Assembly: GCF_014648055.1 (NCBI RefSeq)
Contig: NZ_BMQJ01000002.1
Location: 655,363 to 719,362 of the forward strand
Length of the DNA: 64,000 nucleotides
From: Streptosporangium pseudovulgare
GTDB taxonomy: Bacteria; Actinomycetota; Actinomycetes; Streptosporangiales; Streptosporangiaceae
Reading direction: 5' to 3'
The notes under the pieces are model-generated. The model searched no databases, had not been told where the DNA came from, and saw only the letters and a list, made by a program, of their open reading frames with translations. Shown here piece by piece: positions 36,482-45,391 of the stretch. The stretch's first letter is position 1. The number at the start of each line of letters is the position of its first letter. A program made the position numbers and the translations under genes.

Positions 36482-36943
36482 TCAGTCCTGCTTGGCGGAG
36501 CGTTCCGCGCGCAGCTGCTCGATCTCGGCCTCGAAGTCGGCCAGGGTCTCGAAGCCGCGGTAGACGGAGGCGAACCGGAGGTACGCCACCTCGTCCAGCT
36601 CACGCAGCGGGCCCAGGATCGCCAGCCCCACCTCGTGGGCCGCGATCTCGGCCGATCCCGTCGCCCGGATGCTCTCCTCCACCCGCTGGCCCAGCTGGGC
36701 GAGGGAGTCCTCGCTCACCGGACGCCCCTGGCAGGCCCGCCGCACGCCGGCGATCACCTTGTCCCGGAAGAACGGCTCGGTCACCCCGCTGCGCTTGCTG
36801 ACCATGAGCAGGACGGTCTCCTGGGTGGTGAACCTGCGGCCGCATTCGGGGCACGTGCGCCTGCGACGGATGGCACCGCCGTCGTCGGTGGACCGGCTGT
36901 CGATGACCCGCGTGTCAGGGTGACGACAGAACGGACAGTGCAC
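36482..36943 (-). CDS. nrdR: Transcriptional repressor NrdR
   Basis: 153 residues. The zinc ribbon is [29 protein letters not shown] (residues 3-40), followed by an ATP-cone domain (about 45-135, [45 protein letters not shown]). It binds ATP/dATP and represses RNR genes when dATP is high. GTG 36943 has AAGGAGG eight bases upstream. It leads the nrdR-nrdJ operon and should autoregulate through the paired boxes at 37064-37110. Confidence 0.95.
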   Translation of the reverse strand: MHCPFCRHPDTRVIDSRSTDDGGAIRRRRTCPECGRRFTTQETVLLMVSKRSGVTEPFFRDKVIAGVRRACQGRPVSEDSLAQLGQRVEESIRATGSAEIAAHEVGLAILGPLRELDEVAYLRFASVYRGFETLADFEAEIEQLRAERSAKQD

Positions 36944-37063
36944 GCGGGTCGCCTCCTTGGCCTGCCGTGACCCCGCGCCCTGTGCTTCGCCTCGTGCGTC
37001 CCGCAAATCCCATGGCAGGGGCGCTCGCGCGCGTCTTCCAAAGGTCGAAATGCGGTAACGAAA

Positions 37064-37110
37064 ACACAATCTATGGTGAACTTCACCGGTGGAGCCACTA
37101 GATGTTGTGG
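37064..37110. promoter_or_regulatory. Pair of NrdR boxes upstream of nrdR-nrdJ
   Basis: ACACAATCTATGGTGA (37064-37079) and CCACTAGATGTTGTGG (37095-37110) each match the NrdR consensus acaCwAtATaTwGtgt at 12-13 of 16 positions. Their starts are 31 bases apart, the three-helical-turn spacing typical of NrdR box pairs. Confidence 0.75.
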
Positions 37111-37339
37111 TCCAACGGTAGGAGGGTCGGACCATGAACGCAAGTCAGCCGGACCCCGCGCGCCGAAGTCGCTGATCAGCGCGCCGCCCCGGCGTGTCGC
37201 CCCCTCCTACCCCACCGGTCACGGCGGTAACACCCCCCATGCCGCTTTTCATCCTCACGACTCACGACGCCGTCGCGTCCCGGCGGTCGCCGGGACGCCG
37301 GGGAGCGCCGTCACCCTCCGGGGCGTGTCGCCGCGGCGA

Positions 37340-37618
37340 TCACGGCGCCGCCCGCCAGGGCACGGCGTCGCCGCGGGCCGGGGCGCGCGAGGAGTCGGCG
37401 CACCCCGGATAGCCGACCCCGAGGGTCGCGTCGACGCGGGGAGCGAGCCACAGCGCCCCCAGGGTGACGAGCGTGAGGGCCGCCAGCACGACGGCCCTGC
37501 CCCGCCGGGTGAGCCGGACCGGCGCACCAGGGTATCGGACGTTCCCCGGCGGCCCGGGCCTGCGGCCGGGCCGCCGCCGGGACCGTCGCGCCGCCATCTC
37601 CGCCGCGGTCGTCTTCAT
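37340..37618 (-). CDS. Short single-pass membrane protein divergent from lexA (SOS cell-division inhibitor-like)
   Basis: 92 residues: a basic Arg/Pro-rich N-terminus, one membrane helix RAVVLAALTLVTLGALWLAP (about 48-67), and a short exterior tail ending APARGDAVPWRAAP. Its place, divergent from lexA, and the RLTRRGRAVV pre-helix motif match the actinobacterial SOS-induced division suppressors (DivS/ChiZ/SosA-type), which normally carry a LysM domain after the helix. Here the chain stops right where a LysM (GDTLW) motif would start. It may be a truncated member. Start ATG 37618; no strong ribosome site. The 229 bases downstream to the NrdR boxes contain no gene. Confidence 0.6.
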   Translation of the reverse strand: MKTTAAEMAARRSRRRPGRRPGPPGNVRYPGAPVRLTRRGRAVVLAALTLVTLGALWLAPRVDATLGVGYPGCADSSRAPARGDAVPWRAAP

Positions 37619-37743
37619 ATTGACCCCACCCCCTCCGACCTGGTCGAACACACGTCGAGGAAAGATCGGTGAATCGAACACGATGTCGATCGAACTCCCG
37701 TACGATGTTGTACACCACGCCGTCGGCCATTTCGAGGAAGACT

Positions 37744-37757
37744 CGAACAGTTGTTTG
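37744..37757. promoter_or_regulatory. LexA (SOS) box upstream of lexA
   Basis: CGAACAGTTGTTTG matches the CGAACRNRYGTTYG consensus at 13 of 14 positions, 73 bases before the lexA start. It lies between lexA and the divergent membrane protein and could serve both. A weaker CGAAC half-site occurs at 37645. Confidence 0.82.
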
Positions 37758-37830
37758 AACATGATCTTCGACGGCGGTACGGTCGCTGTGTGCGACACGG
37801 GCAATACAGACCGGGAGGCAAGGAGATCGC

Positions 37831-38535
37831 ATGAGCGAGCACCACGAGAACGGTTCGGCCGTCAACGACCTGGCGGTGCGCAGACGTGACTCCCTCGGCC
37901 TCACTCCCAGGCAGCGGAAGATCCTCGAGGTCATCCGCGACTCGGTCCAGCAGCGCGGTTACCCGCCGTCCATGCGGGAGATCGGCGAGGCGGTGCAGCT
38001 CACCAGCACCTCCAGCGTGTCGCACCAGCTGACGGCGTTGCAGCGCAAGGGCTACCTGCGCCGTGACCCGCACCGTCCCCGCGCGCTCGAGGTGCGTCTC
38101 CCCGGTGAGCCGGTGCTGTGGGTGGACCCGGATGCCGCCCAGGAGACCGTCAACCGCCCCACCGCGGCCTATGTCCCGCTCGTCGGCCGGATCGCCGCCG
38201 GCGGCCCGATCCTCGCCGAGGAGAGCGTCGAGGACGTCTTCGCCCTGCCCAAGCAGCTCGTCGGCGAGGGCACGCTCTTCCTGCTCCAGGTGACCGGTGA
38301 CTCGATGATCGAGGCCGCCATCGCCGACGGCGACTGGGTCGTCGTCCGCCAGCAGCCGGTGGCCGACAACGGCGACGTGGTCGCCGCGATGATCGACGGC
38401 GAGGCCACGGTGAAGACCTTCAAGCGCAAGGGCGGCCACGTCTGGCTGGTCCCGCACAACCCGAACTACGACCCGATCCCCGGCGACGAGGCGACCGTCC
38501 TGGGCAAGGTCGTCGCGGTGCTGCGCAAGCTCTGA
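37831..38535 (+). CDS. lexA: SOS repressor LexA
   Basis: 234 residues. The N-terminal winged helix runs [44 protein letters not shown] (24-67). The self-cleavage site is Ala123-Gly124 (GRIAAGGP); the catalytic dyad is Ser158 (VTGDSM) and Lys195 (EATVKTFKR). RecA-stimulated autocleavage releases repression of DNA-repair genes. AAGGAGA lies six bases before ATG 37831, and the SOS box indicates autoregulation. A strong terminator follows. Confidence 0.97.
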   Translation: MSEHHENGSAVNDLAVRRRDSLGLTPRQRKILEVIRDSVQQRGYPPSMREIGEAVQLTSTSSVSHQLTALQRKGYLRRDPHRPRALEVRLPGEPVLWVDPDAAQETVNRPTAAYVPLVGRIAAGGPILAEESVEDVFALPKQLVGEGTLFLLQVTGDSMIEAAIADGDWVVVRQQPVADNGDVVAAMIDGEATVKTFKRKGGHVWLVPHNPNYDPIPGDEATVLGKVVAVLRKL

Positions 38536-38548
38536 CCCTTCCCCGGAA

Positions 38549-38585
38549 GAGCGGGCCCCGGTCTCCACCGGGGCCCGCTCCTTTT
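38549..38585 (+). terminator. Intrinsic terminator of lexA
   Basis: GAGCGGGCCCCGG (38549-38561) and CCGGGGCCCGCTC (38568-38580) form a perfect 13-bp stem, loop TCTCCA, followed by CTTTT. Confidence 0.92.
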
Positions 38586-38746
38586 CACGTGCCGGCCGTC
38601 CCCACACGCGCCCTGCCGCCCGGGGACCGCTTCACGCGCCGGTCGTCTTCGTGCTCGATGCGAGCCCGGGCCGGCCGGGGACCGTCCGGCCCGCGGGCCG
38701 CCGGTCCCCGGAATGGAAGCGCCCGCCGTACGGACGTCCCGGAGGC

Positions 38747-41233
38747 TCAGGGGACGATGTTGACCAGCTTCGGCGCGCGGACGATGACCTTGCGCGGGTC
38801 GCCGTCCAGGAAGGCGCGGACCTTGTCCGAGGCCAGCGCCAGCGCCTCCAGCTCGGCCTCGGAGATCTCCGGGGAGACCTCCAGCCGGTCGCGGACCTTC
38901 CCCGCGACCTGCACCACACAGGTGACCGACTCCTGGACCAGCAGCGCCGGGTCGACCACCGGCCAGCCCGCCCTGGCCACCGGCGCGGGGCGGCCCAGCC
39001 GCTCCCAGCCCTCCTCGGCGGTGTACGGCGCGACCAGCGACAGCATGACCGCCAGCGCCTCGGCCGCCTCGCGGACAGCCGGGTCGGCGGCGCCGGGACC
39101 GGCGTCGATGGCGCGGCGGGCCGCGCTCGTCAGCTCCATCAGGCGGGCCACCGCGACGTTGAAGCGGTGGGACTCGGCCAGCTTGGTCACCTCGTCGACG
39201 GTCCGGTGGGTGAACCGGCGCAGCTCCAGGTCACCGGTGGAGACGTCGGCGCCGGGAGCCGAGGCCGCGCCGGCCTCGGCCATGACGCGGAACGCCCGGG
39301 CCAGGAACTTCTGCGACGCGGCCGGGGAGACGTCGGCCCAGTCGATGTCGTCCTCCGGCGGACCGGCGAACACCACGGTCAGCCGGACGGCGTCCACGCC
39401 GTAGGCGTCGATCTGCTGGCCCAGGTCGACGCCGTTGCCCAGCGACTTCGACATCGCCTTGCCCTGGTTGATGACCTGACCCTGGTTCAGCAGCCGCCGG
39501 AAGGGCTCGGTGAAGTCGACCATGCCCATGTCGTGCAGGACCTTGGTGAAGAACCGCGCGTACAGCAGGTGCAGCACCGCGTGCTCGACGCCGCCGACGT
39601 ACTGGTCGACCGGCCCCCACAGGCGCAGCTTCTCCACGTCGAACGGGCCCTCCTCGTAGGAGGGGTCCACGTAGCGCAGGAAGTACCAGGAGGAGTCGAC
39701 GAAGGTGTCCATCGTGTCGGTGTCCCGTCGCGCGGAGCCACCGCACTTGGGACAGGCGACCGTGACCCAGTCGTCGGCCGAGGCCAGCGGGGAGACGCCC
39801 TTGGGCGCCAGGGCCTCGCCGCGCATGTCGGGCAGGGTGACCGGCAGCTGGTCGTCCGGGACCGGCACCTCGCCGCAGTCCGGGCAGTGGATGATCGGGA
39901 TCGGGCAGCCCCAGAAGCGCTGGCGTGACAGCAGCCAGTCGCGCAGCCGGAAGTTGACCGCGGCCCGGCCGGTGCCGCGCCCGGCCAGCACCCCGATGAT
40001 CTTCTTGATCGCCTCAGTCTTGCTCAGCCCGTCCAGCGGGCCGGAGTTGACCAGGGTGCCCTCCCCCGCGGTGGCGACGCCGGTCTCGCCCGGGTCGGCC
40101 AGGCCGGTGTGCACGACGACCTGGACCGGCAGGTCGAAGGCCCGGGCGAAGTCCAGGTCACGCTGGTCGTGCGCGGGGACGGCCATGATGGCGCCGTGGC
40201 CGTAGTCGGACAGCACGTAGTCGGCCGCCCAGACCGGCATGCGCTCGCCGGTGACCGGGTTGATCGCGTGGCGGCCCAGGAAGACGCCGGTCTTCTCCTT
40301 CTCGGTGGACAGCCGGTCGATGTCCGACAGCTTGGCCACCTCGGCGCGGTACGCCTCGAACGCCTCCCGCTGCCCCTCGGAGACGATCTCCTCGGCCAGC
40401 GGGGCGTCCGGGGCGACCACGAAGAAGGTCGCGCCGTACAGGGTGTCGGGGCGGGTGGTGTAGACGGTGACCGGCTCGTCGCGGCCCTCGATCGCGAAGT
40501 CGACGTCGGCGCCCTCGGATCGGCCGATCCAGTTGCGCTGCATGGTCAGCACGCGCTCGGGCCACTCGCCCTCCAGCTGGGCCATGTCGTCCAGCAGCCG
40601 GTCGGCGTAGTCAGTGATCTTGAAATACCACTGGGTCAGCTCGCGGCGGACCACCTCGGCGCCGCACCGCTCGCACCGGCCGTCCTTGACCTGCTCGTTG
40701 GCCAGCACGGTCTGGTCGACGGGGCACCAGTTGACCAGGCCGCCCTTGCGGTAGGCCAGGCCGCGCTCGAAGAAGCGGGTGAACAGCCACTGGGTCCAGC
40801 GGTAGTACTCGGGGTCGCTGGTGTGCAGGCGGCGCGACCAGTCGAAGGAGACCCCGTAGCGCTTGAAAGAGTTCGCCTGGGTGTCGATGTTGGCGTAGGT
40901 CCACTCGGCCGGGTGGGCGTTCCGCTTGATCGCGGCGTTCTCGGCGGGCAGGCCGAAGGAGTCCCAGCCGATGGGGTGCATCACGTTGTGGCCGCGCTGC
41001 AGCCAGTAGCGCGCCACCACGTCACCGATGGCGAACGCCTCGGCGTGGCCCATGTGCAGGTCGCCCGAGGGGTAGGGGAACATGTCGAGCACGTAACGCC
41101 GCTCGCGGGTGTCGGCCGGGTCGTCGTCGGCGCGGAAGGGCTGCAGTTCCTCCCACCGCCGCTGCCACTTGGCCTGCAGTGCCTGCGGGTCGTAGTGCTG
41201 CTCGTCGCTCTGGATGTCGGCTCGCTCGCTCAC
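38747..41233 (-). CDS. leuS: Leucyl-tRNA synthetase
   Basis: 828 residues, class Ia synthetase charging tRNA-Leu. The HIGH motif is HMGH in [17 protein letters not shown], the KMSKS motif is [13 protein letters not shown]. The zinc-binding [11 protein letters not shown]-like Cys pair, the editing (CP1) domain with [20 protein letters not shown] and the conserved [19 protein letters not shown] are present. The C-terminal KLVNIVP ends the leucine-specific domain. GTG 41233 is chosen (GAGGGAAG six bases upstream); an in-frame ATG at 41287 lies in the attenuator leader. Expression is probably controlled by leucine availability through the leader at 41291-41391. Confidence 0.96.
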   Translation of the reverse strand: MSERADIQSDEQHYDPQALQAKWQRRWEELQPFRADDDPADTRERRYVLDMFPYPSGDLHMGHAEAFAIGDVVARYWLQRGHNVMHPIGWDSFGLPAENAAIKRNAHPAEWTYANIDTQANSFKRYGVSFDWSRRLHTSDPEYYRWTQWLFTRFFERGLAYRKGGLVNWCPVDQTVLANEQVKDGRCERCGAEVVRRELTQWYFKITDYADRLLDDMAQLEGEWPERVLTMQRNWIGRSEGADVDFAIEGRDEPVTVYTTRPDTLYGATFFVVAPDAPLAEEIVSEGQREAFEAYRAEVAKLSDIDRLSTEKEKTGVFLGRHAINPVTGERMPVWAADYVLSDYGHGAIMAVPAHDQRDLDFARAFDLPVQVVVHTGLADPGETGVATAGEGTLVNSGPLDGLSKTEAIKKIIGVLAGRGTGRAAVNFRLRDWLLSRQRFWGCPIPIIHCPDCGEVPVPDDQLPVTLPDMRGEALAPKGVSPLASADDWVTVACPKCGGSARRDTDTMDTFVDSSWYFLRYVDPSYEEGPFDVEKLRLWGPVDQYVGGVEHAVLHLLYARFFTKVLHDMGMVDFTEPFRRLLNQGQVINQGKAMSKSLGNGVDLGQQIDAYGVDAVRLTVVFAGPPEDDIDWADVSPAASQKFLARAFRVMAEAGAASAPGADVSTGDLELRRFTHRTVDEVTKLAESHRFNVAVARLMELTSAARRAIDAGPGAADPAVREAAEALAVMLSLVAPYTAEEGWERLGRPAPVARAGWPVVDPALLVQESVTCVVQVAGKVRDRLEVSPEISEAELEALALASDKVRAFLDGDPRKVIVRAPKLVNIVP

Positions 41234-41290
41234 GTCAATCTTCCCTCGGTATACGTATGCGTAGGTGATCTGACCCATCCGGCCCAATAG

Positions 41291-41317
41291 AAAAACCCTT
41301 CGCGTTCACGCGAAGGG
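41291..41317 (-). terminator. Attenuator terminator in the leuS leader
   Basis: On the minus strand CCCTTCGCG, a TGAA-type loop and CGCGAAGGG form a 9-10-bp stem followed by five T residues (plus-strand A-run 41291-41295). It is a canonical intrinsic terminator lying 58 bases before the leuS start, on the same strand, with no gene other than the leader peptide between it and the promoter. It can only act by premature termination of leuS. Confidence 0.88.
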
Positions 41318-41319
41318 CA

Positions 41320-41362
41320 GCCGCACCGGCAGGGCGTCTAGCCCCGGGAAGGCCGGTGCGGC
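41320..41362 (-). promoter_or_regulatory. Alternative stem of the leuS attenuator
   Basis: GCCGGTGCGGC (plus 41352-41362) and GCCGCACCGGC (plus 41320-41330) are perfect 11-bp complements. The 5' arm lies within leader codons after the Leu triplet, the 3' arm immediately before the terminator. This is the region 1:2 layout of ribosome-mediated attenuation. The competing 2:3 pairing was not resolved by eye. Confidence 0.7.
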
Positions 41363-41391
41363 CCGGTAAGCAGCAGGGCCGCGGCACGCAT
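41338..41391 (-). CDS. Leucine leader peptide of leuS attenuator (17 residues)
   Basis: ATG at 41391 encodes MRAAALLLTGPHRPSRG and ends at TAG 41338-41340. Codons 6-8 are CTG CTG CTT, three consecutive leucines, placed just before the 11-bp alternative stem. A GATAGT -10-like hexamer (41405-41400 on the minus strand) ends eight bases before the ATG and there is no ribosome site, so it is probably leaderless, as is frequent for actinomycete leader peptides. Starvation for charged tRNA-Leu would stall the ribosome here and favour read-through into leuS. Confidence 0.75.
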   Translation of the reverse strand: MRAAALLLTGPHRPSRG

Positions 41392-41405
41392 ACGTCAAGA
41401 CTATC

Positions 41406-41773
41406 GCAGTTCGCAAGCCGTGTTCATGGCCCGGAGAACCTTCGTCCTCGGCGAATACCCGGCGCCCGGGACCGTGGTCCGGCACAATGGACCGGACCGC
41501 CGGATACGGGCGGGCCGAGATCCGATGGCGATGCGTCCGTTACGGCCTCACCTGCCTCGCCCGTTTACTCTTCTCACCGTGGCACACTCAGTCGAGCCGG
41601 GGCAGGGCCCGGACCCCTCCGAGGCCGGCCTGCCGTTGCAGGACCCGCCGACCGATCCCACCGGCCTTCAGTTCCGGGGAGGATTCTCCCGTTTCCCTGG
41701 GAACCATCCCGCCCCGCATGAGACCATGCCCAATACCCACAATTCGGGCGTCCGCGCAGGAGGTACGGAAGCA
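41406..41773. other. Intergenic region upstream of the Pro-rich membrane protein
   Basis: About 370 bases between the leuS leader promoter and ATG 41774. The plus frame stays open here but the sequence has no protein-like character and lacks a good start. It should contain the promoter of the membrane protein; no clear hexamers were assigned. Confidence 0.45.
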
Positions 41774-43591
41774 ATGGCTTCGGAGCAGTCCAGCCAGTCG
41801 AGCCTGCCCCCGGCATGGCCGCAGCCGGCCGACCCTCCCAGCTGGACGGACGACCCCCTCGGCACCGGCCCGCGGCTGCCCCGCCCGCAGGACGTCTCCC
41901 AGGCCGGCGGCTCCGGGCAGACCTCACCCGGCAACGGCTGGCAGGCCGCGATGGCGCAGAGCGACGACGCCTTCCGGCAGCAGTCCCCCGGTCCGCAGGC
42001 GCCCGGCTCGCAGGCGCCCGGCCGGCAGACCCCGGACACGCGGCAGCCCGGCGACCAGGGCGGCGGCTCGCAGCCCGGTGGCGACTCCTGGCGGACCGGC
42101 GTGCCCGGCAGCGGCTCCTGGCAGCAGGCCTTCGGCGCGCAGCCCCCGGCCGACCCGCAGGCCCCCGGCTCCCCCTCGGGCGGCGAGCCTTGGCGGACCG
42201 GCCCGCCGTCCCGGGACGGCTCCGGCGAGAGCGGCGGCTGGAACGCCGCCTCCCAGTCCTCCGGCACCGGCTGGCACGCCGAGCCGGGCGCGACCGCGGC
42301 GATGCCCGCCTACTCCCCCTCGCCGACCAACCCGCCGGGCGCGAACCCCGGCCCCTTCGACCGGCGGGACCCTCTCACCGACGCCGACCCGTTCAACCGC
42401 GACCCGCGGTCCAACCCCGATCCCTTCAACCGCGACCCGCTGTCCAACGCCGACCCGTTCGGCACCCGCGACCCCTTCCGCCCGTCCCCGGACGGCGGCC
42501 CGGCGGGAAGCGGCCCCCAGACGGCGGGTGCCCCGCCGGAGGCCCCGCCGTACCCCGCGCCCGGCCAGAACGGCCCCGGCCAGGGAATGCCCCCGCAGGG
42601 CATGCCGGGTCGGGGAATGTCCGGTCAGGGCGGGCCCGGTCACCCCTTCCCCGGCGGCGACGGCGGACCGCAGCAGGACCCCCGGCAGGGCCCCGGCCAG
42701 CCGGGCGGCCACCTCAGCCGCGACCCCTCCGACCCCAACCGGCCGTTCGTCACAGCGGGCCAGATCAGCGGTCCGAAGACCCCTCCGCCGGAGCGCCAGC
42801 AGGAGCTGTGGGACACCGTCTTCGGTGACAACTACCAGGCCATGAGCGACGATGACGACCTTGAGGACCGCGGCAGGCCGGTCTGGATCTACGCGCTCGC
42901 CGGCTCCGCCGTGATCGCGCTGGTCGGCGTCGTGCTCTGGGCGTTCCTCGCCGGGCCGCTCGCCTCCGGCAAGGAGGACGAGACCGCCGCCCCGCAGGCC
43001 AAGCCGTCGTCCGCCGCGAAGAGCCCTCCCAAGAGCGGCTCGGTGCCTCGCCTGCCGCGCTTCCCCGGCAAGGCGTCCCCGGTCTCCGGCGCCCTGGTCG
43101 ACCAGGGCGCCGCGATCAGCGTGCCCAGGCTCGGCGGCCCCTGGCGGCTGGACCAGCGGCCGGTCGTACAGACCTCCTACGGCTTCGACACCCGCCAGTA
43201 CGTCCCCGCCGGCTCCGACGCGGCGGGCAAGCCGCAGTTCGCCCAGGTGATGTCCGGGCCGCTCTCGGCCCGGATGAAGAGCAAGTACGTCGACGGCAGG
43301 CTCGCCCCGGTGATCAACGCGGTGGCCTCGGCGGCCCGCAGCAAGTTCTTCCCCCAGGGCAACACCGCCCGCAAGACCGCCCAGCAGACGCTGAAGGTCG
43401 GCGGGCACCCGGCGCAGCTCGCCGCCTACGAGATCACCGCCGGGGAGACGAAGACCACCGTGGTGGTGGCGGTCGTGAACACCGGGGCCCAGCTGCCCTC
43501 GGTCGTCTACATGTCGGTGCCGGACAGCAAGAAGGAACTGCTGCCCGACATCAACACCGTGTTCAAGTCGATCAAGCCCGCGACCTCGTGA
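41774..43591 (+). CDS. Single-pass membrane protein with long Pro/Gly-rich cytoplasmic region
   Basis: 605 residues. Residues 1-350 are disordered, rich in Pro, Gly, Ser, Gln and Asp, with recurring DPFNRDP-type units (about 200-235) and GQGMP/GRGMS units. One membrane helix follows (PVWIYALAGSAVIALVGVVLWAFLAG, about 373-398), then a Lys/Ser/Pro linker and a folded exterior domain of about 170 residues (from RLGGPWRLDQRPVVQTSYGF to ELLPDINTVFKSIKPATS). Topology is N-in. Such proteins in actinomycetes are often envelope or division associated, but no family is recognised. GGAGGT lies nine bases before the ATG. Downstream it converges on the P450. Confidence 0.82.
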   Translation: MASEQSSQSSLPPAWPQPADPPSWTDDPLGTGPRLPRPQDVSQAGGSGQTSPGNGWQAAMAQSDDAFRQQSPGPQAPGSQAPGRQTPDTRQPGDQGGGSQPGGDSWRTGVPGSGSWQQAFGAQPPADPQAPGSPSGGEPWRTGPPSRDGSGESGGWNAASQSSGTGWHAEPGATAAMPAYSPSPTNPPGANPGPFDRRDPLTDADPFNRDPRSNPDPFNRDPLSNADPFGTRDPFRPSPDGGPAGSGPQTAGAPPEAPPYPAPGQNGPGQGMPPQGMPGRGMSGQGGPGHPFPGGDGGPQQDPRQGPGQPGGHLSRDPSDPNRPFVTAGQISGPKTPPPERQQELWDTVFGDNYQAMSDDDDLEDRGRPVWIYALAGSAVIALVGVVLWAFLAGPLASGKEDETAAPQAKPSSAAKSPPKSGSVPRLPRFPGKASPVSGALVDQGAAISVPRLGGPWRLDQRPVVQTSYGFDTRQYVPAGSDAAGKPQFAQVMSGPLSARMKSKYVDGRLAPVINAVASAARSKFFPQGNTARKTAQQTLKVGGHPAQLAAYEITAGETKTTVVVAVVNTGAQLPSVVYMSVPDSKKELLPDINTVFKSIKPATS

Positions 43592-43632
43592 TCTGAGGGC
43601 CCCGGGCCCCCAGGCTTCCGGGGTCCTCCGGG

Positions 43633-44907
43633 TCAGAACTCGCAGGTCATGTGCTTGATGCCGTTGATGAAGCTGGAGTAGAGGCGCTCGGGCCCGCCGC
43701 CCTCGATGTTCGGCACCCGGCGCAGCAGCTCACGGAACATCACGGTGATCTCGCGGCGGGCCAGGTGGGCGCCGAGGCAGAAGTGCGGGCCCGGACCGCC
43801 GAAGCCGACGTGCGGGTTGGGGCTGCGGGTGATGTCGAAGCGGAGCGGGTCGGTGAAGACGCTCTCGTCGCGGTTGGCCGCCCAGTAGTAAAGGACCACC
43901 TTCTCCCCCTCACGGTAGAGGTGGCCGTTCATCTCGTGGTCCCGCGTCACCTTCCGGCGCATGAAGTTCACCGGCGAGGCCAGGCGGACGATCTCCTCCA
44001 CCGCGCCGGGCAGGCGGCCGTCGAGGTCCGCGAGGAGCAGGGCGCGCTGGTCGGGGTTGCGGGTGAGCAGGCGCAGGCCGTGCGAGATGGCGTTGCGGGT
44101 GGTCTCGTTGCCGGCCACGACCAGCAGGATGAAGAACGAACCGAGCTCCTGTGCGGTGAGCTTCTCGCCGTCGATGTTGGCGTTGACCAGCGACGAGGTG
44201 AGGTCTCCGGTGGGCTGTTCGACCCGCGAGGCCGCGAGGTCCTGGACGAGCCGCTGCAGCTCCATCCCGGCGGTGAGCAGCTTCTCGGCGACCGAGGTCG
44301 CGTCGCCGCCGCCGTACTCGGGGTCGAAGCCGCCGAGGATCACGTTCGAGCGGTCGAAGACGAAGCCGTACCGGTCCTCCGGGATGCCCATCATGTCGCA
44401 GATGATCTTCAGTGGGAGCTTGGCCGCGACCTCGGTGACGAAGTCGCAACCCGGACCGGTGGCGATCAGGTCGTCCACGATCCGCGCGGCGGCCGCCTCG
44501 ACGTCGACCTCGAACTGTTTGATCATCTTGGGGGTGAACGCCCGGGAGACGATCCGGCGGAGCCGGGCGTGCCGCGGGTCGTCCATGTTGATCATTGACC
44601 CGAAGTACTCGGTGAACTCCGGCGGCATGTCCGGGATGTTGGTGGCCCCGCCGTCCCCCGAGCAGAAGACCTCGGGCGTACGGCTGGCCTCCAGGATGTC
44701 GGCGTGCTTGACCAGCGCGTAGTAGCCGGGACCGCGCGGCGCGAAGGAGACCTCCGGCTCCTGGTAGAACGCCGGGCTGGGAAGCTCGCGCAGCAACCGG
44801 AAGGCGTGCTCCCGCTCCGCCATGGGCCTGGCCCAGAAATCGTAGTCGGAAAGATCGAAGTCGCTCGCGGAGACGATCGGCTTCCGCTCGGCTGGCGTCA
44901 CGCTCAT
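43633..44907 (-). CDS. Cytochrome P450 (CYP124/125/142-like clan)
   Basis: 424 residues. Haem monooxygenase landmarks: I-helix VAGNETTRNAISHGL with acid/alcohol pair replaced as AGNETT, K-helix EEIVR (ExxR), and the haem loop FGGPGPHFCLGAHLAR. MDDPRHARLRRIVSRAFTPKMI and PNPHVGFGG and the terminal NGIKHM are shared with mycobacterial CYP124/125/142, which oxidise steroid side chains or methyl-branched lipids. A lipid or sterol substrate is a reasonable inference, supported by lipid genes 5-15 kb away. It needs ferredoxin and reductase encoded elsewhere. ATG 44907 is used; ATGs at 44919 and 44916 are close alternatives. Confidence 0.9.
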   Translation of the reverse strand: MSVTPAERKPIVSASDFDLSDYDFWARPMAEREHAFRLLRELPSPAFYQEPEVSFAPRGPGYYALVKHADILEASRTPEVFCSGDGGATNIPDMPPEFTEYFGSMINMDDPRHARLRRIVSRAFTPKMIKQFEVDVEAAAARIVDDLIATGPGCDFVTEVAAKLPLKIICDMMGIPEDRYGFVFDRSNVILGGFDPEYGGGDATSVAEKLLTAGMELQRLVQDLAASRVEQPTGDLTSSLVNANIDGEKLTAQELGSFFILLVVAGNETTRNAISHGLRLLTRNPDQRALLLADLDGRLPGAVEEIVRLASPVNFMRRKVTRDHEMNGHLYREGEKVVLYYWAANRDESVFTDPLRFDITRSPNPHVGFGGPGPHFCLGAHLARREITVMFRELLRRVPNIEGGGPERLYSSFINGIKHMTCEF

Positions 44908-44923
44908 AGTGCCCATCATTTTC

Positions 44924-45016
44924 TCAGGTCTTGATCGGGTCAATGGAGTGTCGACAGAAGTCGCAGGTGAAACGCTCGACACCGTTGACGAGGCCGACGC
45001 GGAGACGGTTCGGGGG
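44924..45016 (-). pseudogene. C-terminal relic of a second cytochrome P450
   Basis: The minus-strand frame ending at 44924 reads PNRLRVGLVNGVERFTCDF followed by 11 more residues. NRLRVGLVNGVERFTCDF aligns with the end of the intact P450 next door (ERLYSSFINGIKHMTCEF) and with P450 C-termini generally. Nothing P450-like remains upstream. It lies 17 bases before the intact P450 start, so it looks like the 3' end of a former tandem P450. Confidence 0.6.
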
Positions 45017-45391
45017 ACGCGGAACGGCCTGCCGTTTCAGCGAAGCGGACCTGCGCCGGCCGGGCGCGCGGCGACACGAACATCCCCCGCCATCGACGGC
45101 CCGGGGAAAGCGACGTCCAACGGATCGGCATCTTCCGGTGAAACCGCCACACCAGCCTCCACTAGAACAGAGTTCGGTTTTTCGATCCTGCCACACGATC
45201 TTCCGGCCGACCAGACCGGGACGGCAGGAAGATCGGCCCGGCGTGACGGACGGCGACCCGTGGAGCCCCCACGGCTTACGGAAGCCGCCTTCACGACAGC
45301 CTTCCGCCTGCCGGCGTGCGGGAGGTCGTCCGGGCTGCCGAGGTCACGAGAACCGCCGACACCGATGCGCCTCCGGAGGAGATCGTCGTCA
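45017..45391. other. Gene-free region before the first large repeat
   Basis: About 375 bases with no convincing gene on either strand. Open frames exist but show no family features. Probably decayed sequence from the lost P450 or an insertion boundary. Confidence 0.5.

Noticed and set aside
41291-41391. T-box leader for leuS
   Set aside because: No T-box bulge sequence (TGGnACC) or specifier stem-loop is visible; the leader-peptide attenuator explains the terminator better.
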